Origin: Acidobacteriota bacterium
GTDB taxonomy: Bacteria; Acidobacteriota; Vicinamibacteria; Vicinamibacterales; Vicinamibacteraceae
Direction of reading: 5' to 3'
NCBI GenBank assembly: GCA_013695405.1
Contig: JACDAO010000536.1
Location: 1 to 7,002, forward strand
Length of the DNA: 7,002 bases
Part shown: one piece after another, positions 1-5,740 of the stretch
Position numbering within the stretch: the stretch's first letter is position 1
How the letters are laid out: every line of letters starts with the position of its first letter
Translations under genes and position numbers: made by a program
The notes under the pieces: model-generated
Database searches by the model: none
Seen by the model: the letters and a program-made list of their open reading frames with translations, nothing else
What the model was told of the DNA's origin: nothing

Positions 1-820
1 AGCCACCCCAGGCCTCGAAATGCAGGTCGAGCCCGACGTCCCTGAAGGTCGGGACATCGGGAAAGATCGGCGACGGTCCGTCGCCCATGATGCCGAGCAG
101 TCGCACCGCCCCTCCGCGGACAAGTGCCTGGACCTCGGGGACCGCGGCCATCACGGCGTCGATGTGCCCGCCCAGCAACGCGGTCGTGGCCGGGCCCGAC
201 CCCGGAAACGGCGCGAACACGAAGCTCCGCCCCAACTGGCGGCCGAGTGCGAGGATGCCGAGGTGCCAGACGCTGAGCGGACCCGCCGATCCCATCGCGA
301 TGCGGGCGCCGCCGCGCGCCGCGGTGACGAACTCCTGCAGCGTCCGGTAGGGTGATGCGGCCGGCACCGCCAACGCCGCGGGCGCGCGATGGTGCCGGGC
401 CAGCAGGTCGAAGTCGTCGGCCGACAGGTCGACGTAGCGCAGGTGCGGAATCACCGCGAGTTCCACCGGAGCGTACCCGATCACGTATCCGTCGGCCGCC
501 GCATGCTTCACGGCCGAGAAGGCAACGGCCCCCATCGCGCCGACGCGGTTCTCGCACAGGACCGGCACGCCGAGCAGGCCGTTGAGGCCGCGTGCGGTGA
601 AGCGGGCCACGGTGTCGGAGATGCCGCCGGGTGCGGCGTGCACGATCACCCGGACTTCGCGCCCCGGCCAGGCCGGGTCGTCTCGACGACACGCGGCGGC
701 GGCCGCCGTCGTGACCGCCACGCACGACTGCAGGAATGCCCGGCGCGTCGCGCCGGTCCCGGCCCCTGCCCCGGTTCCGGACCTGGCCCCGATCGACGAA
801 CCCGCCCCGTGTGTCGCCAT
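1..820 (-). CDS. TctC/Bug-type solute-binding protein with Tat signal (3' end missing)
   Basis: Periplasmic binding component of the tripartite tricarboxylate transporter (Bug) family, which captures small carboxylates. The window holds 273 codons without a stop and runs off the left edge; full-length members are about 300-330 residues, so the C-terminal part is missing. A Gly/Ala-rich N-terminus leads to a twin-arginine motif (T25-R26-R27-A-F29-L30), a hydrophobic stretch and Cys44 after AAA, which may be a lax lipobox. The mature part shows family hallmarks: APGGISDTVAR (63-73), the LGVPVLCENR block (83-92), DGYVIGY (110-116) and FPDVPTF (253-259). ATG at 820 is the only plausible start: no other ATG or GTG precedes the twin arginines in frame. 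It lies 5 bases after the aldolase stop, has no strong ribosome site, and is probably translationally coupled. The ligand is unknown. Whether TctA/TctB membrane subunits follow lies outside the window. Family assignment is firm; the lipoprotein idea is inference. Confidence 0.9.
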   Translation of the reverse strand, partial: MATHGAGSSIGARSGTGAGAGTGATRRAFLQSCVAVTTAAAAACRRDDPAWPGREVRVIVHAAPGGISDTVARFTARGLNGLLGVPVLCENRVGAMGAVAFSAVKHAAADGYVIGYAPVELAVIPHLRYVDLSADDFDLLARHHRAPAALAVPAASPYRTLQEFVTAARGGARIAMGSAGPLSVWHLGILALGRQLGRSFVFAPFPGSGPATTALLGGHIDAVMAAVPEVQALVRGGAVRLLGIMGDGPSPIFPDVPTFRDVGLDLHFEAWGG

Positions 821-825
821 GACGC

Positions 826-1638
826 TCAGTACGCGAGCCGTCCCGCGCCGGCGGCACGCCCGATCGGGTCGAGCCATCGCCGCGCACCTTCGGCGAACAA
901 CGACAGGTCGGACGGCGCCTGGAAGAACAGGAACCCGTCGTCGACGTACTGCGCCAGCGCCTCGGGCGTGGCCGCCGGCCGGCCGACGACCTTGCCGTGA
1001 CGCACGGCGGCGTCGCGCACCTGCGCCACTGCCGCCAGCACCTCGGGATGCTGGGCGTTGCCACGATGCCCGAGCGAGAACGACAGGTCGCTCGTGCCGA
1101 CAAACAGCACGTCGATGCCGTCGGTGGCCGCGATCGCATCGACCTGATCGACCGCTGCGGCCTCCTCGATGATCGCCACCACCACGATGTTGTCGTCGGC
1201 CGAATCGTAGTACGACGGCACCATCGGCCAGGTGCTGGTGGCGAGTCCCGCGCCCGAGCCGCGTCGGCCGCGCGGCGGGTAGCGGCAGGCCTGCGCTGCC
1301 CGCATTGCCAGGTCGGGCGTGCTGGTGAACGGCACGATCACGCCGTGCACGCCGGCGTCGAGGACGCGTTTGGCCAGCCAGGTCTCGCCAATCGGGATGC
1401 GCGCGAACGGCACCGCGGGCAAGCCCCGAGAGGTCAGCACCAGGTGACGCAACGTCTCGAGCGTCAGCGGGCTGTGCTCCATCTCGATCCACAGGAAGTC
1501 GAAGCCGGCCCGGGCCGCGACCGCCGCGAGGTCGAGGCTGGTTGCGGTGATCGCCACGCCGACCACGAACTCACCGCGTGCCAGCCGGGCGCGCACCGGG
1601 TTCTGCCATGGCGTCGTCGCCGCCACGTCGTCGGTCAT
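826..1638 (-). CDS. HpcH/HpaI-family class II pyruvate aldolase
   Basis: Cytoplasmic 270-residue enzyme of the HpcH/HpaI aldolase family (also GarL and RhmA). These cleave 4-hydroxy-2-oxo acids into pyruvate and an aldehyde using a divalent metal. Key residues seen: H55 in MEHSP, R80 in FARIP, D94, metal ligands E158 (IIEE) and D184 (GTSDLS), plus RYPPRGRRG (119-127) and the LGHRGN loop (189-194). The spacings H55-R80 (25), R80-D94 (14) and E158-D184 (26) equal those I recall for E. coli HpaI (H45, R70, D84, E149, D175), so catalysis should be intact. The position of HpaI Asp42 is Glu52 here. The start is ATG 1638, where ATGA overlaps the stop of the upstream hydrolase-like gene; the longer open frame to 1971 merely overlaps that gene. 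Neighbours point to a 2-keto-3-deoxy sugar acid rather than an aromatic-pathway substrate, but a homoprotocatechuate-type or RhmA-type substrate cannot be told apart from sequence. Confidence 0.93.
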   Translation of the reverse strand: MTDDVAATTPWQNPVRARLARGEFVVGVAITATSLDLAAVAARAGFDFLWIEMEHSPLTLETLRHLVLTSRGLPAVPFARIPIGETWLAKRVLDAGVHGVIVPFTSTPDLAMRAAQACRYPPRGRRGSGAGLATSTWPMVPSYYDSADDNIVVVAIIEEAAAVDQVDAIAATDGIDVLFVGTSDLSFSLGHRGNAQHPEVLAAVAQVRDAAVRHGKVVGRPAATPEALAQYVDDGFLFFQAPSDLSLFAEGARRWLDPIGRAAGAGRLAY

Positions 1639-4043
1639 CGGGCACTGTCCTTCTCGAGCAGCCAGACCTCGGCCACCTGATTGCCGCGGCCGGCGCCGCC
1701 CATGCCCTTGTCGATCTGCCAGGTCAGGGTCAGCGCGCCATCGGCGGTCGCGGCGCGCGGGATCGCGAATTCGACCGGCGCCACCGGTTGCGGCTTGGGC
1801 ATGGGCGGATGCACCTCGTGCGCATCGTCTGCAGTCAGGCGCACCCTGACGTTCTGACTGTAGATGTCGCCAGCGTAGACCACGCGCACCGTGTAGCTGG
1901 CGGTGGGATCGAGGCCGTCGTAGCGCATCTGCAAAGCGCCGTCGTAGAACGCCTCGGCATGACTCATCCACGACATCCGCCAGTTCGGCACCGATCCGAA
2001 CCCGGTCAGGCCCGAATGATACGGGCCGGGGTCCTCACGGAACGGCGGCGGCGCCACCAGGTGCGGCTGTGCCTCGGGGTTGCCGAGGTCGTCGTAGTAG
2101 CCGCCCGGGCCAGGGTCGGTCCAGCGCGCCACCCGCTCGAGCGCCGTCAGTCGGGCCCGTTCTGTGGGCAGCGCGCGAATCGCCGCGAACTGCTCGCCCA
2201 TCCACACGCGATCGTTCAGCGGCGCATCCACCAGATCGAGGTTGGCACCGCGCCCAATGGCAATGGCCCGGTAGAGCGGCACACTGAGCTGCATCTGGAC
2301 ACTCTGGTAGAGAGCCTCGGCAAGTTGGAAGACGCGGGTGCGCAGATCCTGGGCGACCGGCTGCGTCGCCAGGGCGAGCTGCCGCTCCGCATCGGCCATC
2401 GCCGCCTGCGAACCGATGCCGGCGGCGCCGGTGAGGGCGCTCAGGGCCTGGCTCTGCGCCTGCTGCTCGTGAATCAACCGTCGACGGACATAGGCGTCGT
2501 AGTAGGCGCGATAGAGCGGCTGCTGCAGCCGCCAGTTGAGCAGATCGCGCGGCGCGGCCGACCGCTCCATCGCCTGGAACCTGGCCAGCGTCCGCTCCAC
2601 CCCGGTGTTGCCGATCAACGACCCGCGCCAGTTCTCCTCGAGATTCAGCAGGCCGTCGGCCAGCGTCTCGGTGTACGCCGGACCGACGAAATAGCGCGCG
2701 TACTGGCGCAGCACCTCGCGCACGTCAGCATCCGGGTTCCAGCCGAGCGCACTCCAGATGACCTTGTTGACGTCGTCGTTGTTGCCTTCGGAGTAGGTGA
2801 TGAAGTCGGGCGCCGTCTTGACCCAGCGACGGAACACCGCCGCCTGATCCAGGGGGCGCGGGTTGATCGGCTCGCGCTCGAGCGTGCGCGCGAACGCCAC
2901 GTCCCAGCCCGGCACCGGATACTCGGCGCGGATCGTGTGCGTGATGTCGGGGTAGCGGCGGAGGCGGTACTGCGCGGGGATGCGCTTGCGGACGGTGTCG
3001 AGCGAGTCGCGATTCTGGGGACCGATCGCCAGGCCGGTGAGCCAGGCCGGTTGCCTGGCCATCAGGCCGTAGAAGGTCTCCATCCATTGGGCGGTGAAGC
3101 CTTGCGGCGACAGCCACATCGTCAGGCGCGGGTGGAACGTGCGCAGTGAGGCGGTCTGTCGCTCGAGCAGGCCGAACATCGCGGCCGGCTCGGTGTGTCC
3201 GGGATCGCCCCCCGGCACGAACACCGCGTCGAGGCGCGGCAACCGCCCGAGCACTCCCGCCCACTCGGTCACGGCCTTCTGGATGTTGGCCTCGCTGGTG
3301 TAGTCCTCGTCGAGCGCGGGATACCAGACCCAGACGTCGAGGCCGTACGCGTCGGCCAGCCGCGACATCTCGACCATCATCTCGATCTGCGGCAACTGAA
3401 AGTGCGGGCTGTCGGCGTCGTCATCCGAGCGCGGCGGAATCAGTTCGATGGCGTTGGTGCCGAAGACGGCCAGGTCGCGAATGTACTGCTCCCATTGCGG
3501 CACGTCCCACGCGTCGTAGGAGTTGGTCTTGGGACGGTACCCGAGCTGGTGGCCACGCACGGCGACGACCGGCGTCTCGGTCAAGTCCAGTGGCGCGCGC
3601 AGGAGCACCCGATCACGCGACATCTCGAGCGACCGCAGCAGGCGGCCGATGCCGAACAGCACCCCGCGTTCGTCGGCACCGGCGACCACGACGGTGTCGC
3701 GCGTCGAAAGTAGACGGTATCCTTCTGCCCCGGGCGCCGGCGCGGCACCAAGGCGCGTGGCGAGTGCGCCGCGGCGGAGGGTCGCGAGCCGGCCGACCTG
3801 GATCGTCGGGCCGGTGGCGGCGCGTTCGCCGATCGACCATCGTGCGCGAGAGCGGCGCGTCACTTCTTCGAGGAGCATCGTCGCGGCGGTGCGCTCGCGC
3901 GGACTGGCATCGGCAGCCACGAGGATGGTTGCGGTGGTGAGATCGAGGGACATGTCGGGCGCCGGCGCCTGCGCGAACACAGGCACCGACATCCCCCACA
4001 GCCAGAGCAGAAGGGCAACGCACGAGCGGACGGGGGCGAGCAT
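1635..4043 (-). CDS. Secreted glycoside-hydrolase-like protein (GH67/GH115-like architecture)
   Basis: First gene of the minus-strand unit, 802 residues, probably acting on a glycan outside the cytoplasm. A Sec signal covers residues 1-24/26 (hydrophobic core VALLLWLWG, then PVFAQA). Residues about 36-150 look like the alpha/beta N-domain that precedes the barrel in GH67/GH20 enzymes (ATILVAADASPRER at 38-51; ERGVLFGIGRLL at 125-136). A TIM-barrel-like region follows from about 160 to 455 with PKTNSYDAWD (171-180), acidic RSDDDAD (205-211), PGGDPGHTEP (277-286) and YSEGNNDDVNK (417-427), then LGWNPDADVREVLRQYARYF (433-452), a block resembling the GH67/GH115 style. A helical region (about 460-640) and a beta-rich C-terminus (about 700-797) complete it. 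Candidate acidic catalytic residues are D280, E419, D423 and D424 (inference). The start is ATG 4043, directly before the signal peptide, with GGAGG 11 bases upstream. No CAZy family is certain; alpha-glucuronidase-like activity is only one possibility. Confidence 0.8.
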   Translation of the reverse strand: MLAPVRSCVALLLWLWGMSVPVFAQAPAPDMSLDLTTATILVAADASPRERTAATMLLEEVTRRSRARWSIGERAATGPTIQVGRLATLRRGALATRLGAAPAPGAEGYRLLSTRDTVVVAGADERGVLFGIGRLLRSLEMSRDRVLLRAPLDLTETPVVAVRGHQLGYRPKTNSYDAWDVPQWEQYIRDLAVFGTNAIELIPPRSDDDADSPHFQLPQIEMMVEMSRLADAYGLDVWVWYPALDEDYTSEANIQKAVTEWAGVLGRLPRLDAVFVPGGDPGHTEPAAMFGLLERQTASLRTFHPRLTMWLSPQGFTAQWMETFYGLMARQPAWLTGLAIGPQNRDSLDTVRKRIPAQYRLRRYPDITHTIRAEYPVPGWDVAFARTLEREPINPRPLDQAAVFRRWVKTAPDFITYSEGNNDDVNKVIWSALGWNPDADVREVLRQYARYFVGPAYTETLADGLLNLEENWRGSLIGNTGVERTLARFQAMERSAAPRDLLNWRLQQPLYRAYYDAYVRRRLIHEQQAQSQALSALTGAAGIGSQAAMADAERQLALATQPVAQDLRTRVFQLAEALYQSVQMQLSVPLYRAIAIGRGANLDLVDAPLNDRVWMGEQFAAIRALPTERARLTALERVARWTDPGPGGYYDDLGNPEAQPHLVAPPPFREDPGPYHSGLTGFGSVPNWRMSWMSHAEAFYDGALQMRYDGLDPTASYTVRVVYAGDIYSQNVRVRLTADDAHEVHPPMPKPQPVAPVEFAIPRAATADGALTLTWQIDKGMGGAGRGNQVAEVWLLEKDSAR

Positions 4044-4054
4044 GATGGGTGAAG

Positions 4055-4059
4055 CCTCC
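4055..4059 (-). promoter_or_regulatory. Ribosome binding site of the GH-like gene
   Basis: The minus strand reads GGAGG, 11 bases before ATG 4043. It supports starting the GH-like protein at its signal peptide instead of at the longer in-frame reading to 4238, which would run into the divergent RraA-like gene. Confidence 0.6.
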
Positions 4060-4084
4060 GGAAGGGAGCGCGTCGATGCCAATC

Positions 4085-4098
4085 TGAAAGACGTTCCA
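4085..4098. promoter_or_regulatory. Candidate IclR-type operator
   Basis: TGAAA-GACG-TTCCA is an inverted repeat with 4 of 5 arm pairs matching. It resembles the TGGAAAT-N-ATTTCCA operator type I recall for E. coli IclR. It lies about 20 bases from the symmetric -10 element and downstream of the likely minus-strand start of transcription, a position suited to repression. One short dyad is weak evidence, so this is a hypothesis tied to the IclR gene nearby. Confidence 0.3.
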
Positions 4099-4115
4099 TT
4101 TTCTACATCATCTGT

Positions 4116-4123
4116 TTTATAAA
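4116..4123. promoter_or_regulatory. Self-complementary -10 element shared by both divergent genes
   Basis: TTTATAAA is a perfect 8-base palindrome, so TATAAA (5 of 6 against TATAAT) reads on both strands. It could open DNA for both the GH-like unit (minus) and the RraA-like gene (plus). The plus-strand start of transcription would then fall near 4130, past the ATG at 4123 and before the ATG at 4168. No convincing -35 is present on either strand at 16-18 bases. Confidence 0.35.
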
Positions 4124-4167
4124 TGACAACAGCGAACTGCGTTGCCTGGTCACACCCCGGAATCCCG

Positions 4168-4851
4168 ATGCCCCGTCTGACTCCCGAGCAACTCGCCGCG
4201 CTGGCGGCGATCGACAGCCCGACCGTCGCCAATGCCATCGAGCGATTCCGCGTCCGCCGCCGCGTCGATGGCTATGCCGACCGCGATCTGCGCTGCGTCT
4301 TCCCGCACCTGGGGACGATGCTCGGCTACGCGGTGACGTGTACGGCCGACAGCACCACCGACGGACGGGCCGACGGGGTCGGGCTGCTCGGGTTGTGGGC
4401 GGCGCTCGAGGCGGTGCCCGGCCCGACCGTGCTGGTGATCAAGGACATCGGGCCCGACCCGCGGCGGGGCTGTCACATGGGCGAGATCATGGCGACGACC
4501 GCCAAGACGCTCGGCGCGATCGGCTGCGTGAGCGACGGCGGCTTGCGCGACCTGCGTGAGGTCGAGGCGCTTGGCGGCTTCCAGTACTTCTGCCCGGGGC
4601 TGGTGGTGTCGCACGGGCAGCCGGTGATCGTCGACGTCGGCGTGCCAGTCGAGGTGCATGGCCTGACGATTCACCCCGGCGACCTGTTGCACGGCGACGT
4701 CAACGGCCTGCTGGTGGTACCCGACGCGATTGCCGGCGACGTCGCGGCGGCCTGTGCCGAGGTGCGGGCCGAGGAACGCGCGCTGCTCGACCTGATCACG
4801 GCGCCGGGCTTCACCGTCGAGAAGCTGCGGGCGTGGCGGTTCACGCACTGA
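4168..4851 (+). CDS. RraA-like aldolase/decarboxylase family protein
   Basis: Cytoplasmic 227-residue protein of the RraA-like fold. The family includes 4-hydroxy-4-methyl-2-oxoglutarate/4-carboxy-4-hydroxy-2-oxoadipate aldolases, oxaloacetate decarboxylases and the RNase E inhibitor RraA. Here it is probably a metal-dependent enzyme acting on a 2-oxo acid, not a ribonuclease regulator. Seen: SPTVANAIERF (17-27), KDIGPDPRRGCHMGE (92-106), SDGGLRD (122-128) and GDLLHGDVNGLLVVP (171-185). The active-site loop G105-E106-x20-R127-D128 matches the D-x20-R-D signature known from HMG/CHA aldolases, with Glu for the first Asp; R127 and D128 are intact. I chose ATG 4168 (MPRLTPEQLA) because family proteins begin near this sequence, GGA lies 7 bases upstream, and the in-frame ATG 4123 sits inside the likely -10 box. 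It is divergent from the GH-like unit and convergent with the IclR gene, 26 bases apart. Family is sure; the substrate is unknown. Confidence 0.9.
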   Translation: MPRLTPEQLAALAAIDSPTVANAIERFRVRRRVDGYADRDLRCVFPHLGTMLGYAVTCTADSTTDGRADGVGLLGLWAALEAVPGPTVLVIKDIGPDPRRGCHMGEIMATTAKTLGAIGCVSDGGLRDLREVEALGGFQYFCPGLVVSHGQPVIVDVGVPVEVHGLTIHPGDLLHGDVNGLLVVPDAIAGDVAAACAEVRAEERALLDLITAPGFTVEKLRAWRFTH

Positions 4852-4855
4852 AACC

Positions 4856-4883
4856 GGCTGAAGGCTACGGCTGAGAGCTACGG
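4856..4883. repeat. Imperfect tandem repeat at the convergent gene junction
   Basis: Two 15-base units, GGCTGAAGGCTACGG (4856-4870) and GGCTGAGAGCTACGG (4869-4883), share 13 of 15 bases and are offset by 13. They fill the gap between the RraA-like stop and the IclR stop; the second copy supplies the IclR TAG codon (4880-4878, minus). I see no strong hairpin or T-run, so this is not an obvious terminator. It may be a remnant of an intergenic repeat family. Confidence 0.6.
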
Positions 4884-5690
4884 GCGACGACCGAGGCTCT
4901 TGCGGGTCTGCTCGGCGGCGTCGCGGACCGCGGCGACGATGCGCTTCTGCATCGCCTTGTCGCGCAGCCTCATCTTCGGCAGCGACAGGCTGAGCGCGGC
5001 AACCACGACGTCGTCCTGGCCGCTGATCGGGGCGCCGAAGCAGCAGCCTTCGAGGACGCTCTCTTCGGCGTCGGTCGAGTAACCCTGGGCGCGGATTCGC
5101 TCGTACTCCTGCTTGAGCGCGACTTCGTCCGTGATGCTGTGCTCGGTGAAGCGATGGTTGCCGTAGCTGCGGCGCAGGCGCTCGGTCACGGCGTCGGGCT
5201 GGTAGGCGGTGATCGCCTTGCCAAGCGAGCTGGCGTGCGGCGGCAGGATTCGGCCGACGGTGTTGGCCATGCGAATCAGCTGCGGGCTGTCCAGGGTCGC
5301 CACCACTTCGATGCGGTTGTCGAAGTGCATCGCCAGGGTGATGGTCTCGCCGAACTCATGGCTCAGCGCACGCATCGGCGGCAGCGCAGCGTCGACCATG
5401 TCGGTGACGCGCTTGCCGTCGCCCCAGACGCGCAGATCTGCCGAGAGCCGGTAGGCGCCATCGGCAGTGCGTTCGATGTAGCTGGAGACCTCGAGCGTGT
5501 GCAGCAGCCGGAACACCGAACTCTTGGCCAGCCCGACGTGGCTGGCGAGTTCGGCCAGGCCGAGCGGCGCCTCGCTCGTGCGCAGCACCGCCAGAATCTC
5601 GAGCGCCCGACCGATGACCTTCGAGTAGTACTTGTCGTTGCGTGGACGGGAGGCCGTCTTCCGGGGTGCGGCGGCAGGGGAACGTGGCAT
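4878..5690 (-). CDS. IclR-family transcriptional regulator
   Basis: A 270-residue DNA-binding regulator. The N-terminal winged helix-turn-helix spans about 22-85: VIGRALEILAVL (25-36), then the helix-turn-helix LAELASHVGLAKSSVFRLL (45-63) and wing Y71-L82. The C-terminal effector domain (about 95-265) shows LPPHASSLGKAITA (149-162), the HRFTEHSITD strand (179-188), GYSTDAEESVLEGCCFGAPI (203-222) and ALSLSLP (232-238). Length is normal. IclR proteins often control neighbouring catabolic genes and sense small acids such as sugar acids or aromatic acids. By position this one is the likely regulator of the aldolase/hydrolase genes and of the sialidase-like gene read away from it. I chose ATG 5690: a TACAAT box at 5720-5715 fits transcription starting near 5708, and the alternative GTG at 5735 has no ribosome site and lies almost on the opposing gene's start. 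Two adjacent cysteines (C216, C217) sit in the effector loop. Effector unknown. Confidence 0.93.
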   Translation of the reverse strand: MPRSPAAAPRKTASRPRNDKYYSKVIGRALEILAVLRTSEAPLGLAELASHVGLAKSSVFRLLHTLEVSSYIERTADGAYRLSADLRVWGDGKRVTDMVDAALPPMRALSHEFGETITLAMHFDNRIEVVATLDSPQLIRMANTVGRILPPHASSLGKAITAYQPDAVTERLRRSYGNHRFTEHSITDEVALKQEYERIRAQGYSTDAEESVLEGCCFGAPISGQDDVVVAALSLSLPKMRLRDKAMQKRIVAAVRDAAEQTRKSLGRRP

Positions 5691-5714
5691 GAGCCTGGGC
5701 AACTGAACGCTGGC

Positions 5715-5720
5715 ATTGTA
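5715..5720 (-). promoter_or_regulatory. Candidate -10 box of the IclR gene
   Basis: The minus strand reads TACAAT (5 of 6 against TATAAT), 24 bases before ATG 5690. I see no good -35; the expected place overlaps the start codon of the divergent gene. If used, the transcript would begin near 5708, which excludes the GTG start at 5735. The shared 50-base gap means regulator and sialidase-like promoters must overlap, so autoregulation and co-regulation are plausible. Confidence 0.4.
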
Positions 5721-5726
5721 GACCAC

Positions 5727-5731
5727 AGGAG
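5727..5731 (+). promoter_or_regulatory. Ribosome binding site of the sialidase-like gene
   Basis: AGGAG stands 9 bases before ATG 5741, the clearest ribosome site in the window. It fixes the start of the sialidase-like protein exactly at its signal peptide. Confidence 0.75.
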
Positions 5732-5740
5732 ACACCCGAG

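Larger units (their letters stand above)
4044..4167. promoter_or_regulatory. Divergent control region between the GH-like and RraA-like genes
   Basis: This 124-base gap separates two divergently read genes. Its middle (about 4081-4130) is strikingly AT-rich against high-GC surroundings, as expected for promoters. Minus-strand options are TATAAA at 4121-4116, or TTGTCA (4129-4124) with TAGAAA (4105-4100) 18 bases on. The plus-strand option is TATAAA at 4118-4123 with no good -35. A loose inverted repeat spans 4093-4130 (GTT to AAC ends, 11 of 19 pairs). The gap probably carries the regulator's binding site. Promoter identity is inference from composition and hexamer matches. Confidence 0.55.

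Noticed and set aside
1578..3149. A 523-codon open frame on the plus strand opposite the GH-like gene
   Set aside because: It is a shadow of the high-GC coding strand. Its translation is Arg/His-rich and shows no domain, while the minus-strand frame has a signal peptide, family motifs and an ATGA junction.
4123..4167. Upstream ATG 4123 as start of the RraA-like protein
   Set aside because: The extra 15 residues do not look like the family, no ribosome site precedes it, and the ATG overlaps the likely -10 element; ATG 4168 begins with the normal family N-terminus.
4044..4238. N-terminal extension of the GH-like protein to 4238
   Set aside because: The 65 extra residues run antisense into the RraA-like gene and across the AT-rich promoter; the internal ATG 4043 is followed at once by a Sec signal peptide.
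5691..5735. GTG 5735 as start of the IclR regulator
   Set aside because: There is no ribosome site, the likely -10 box lies inside the extension, and it would leave only 5 bases to the divergent gene's ATG.
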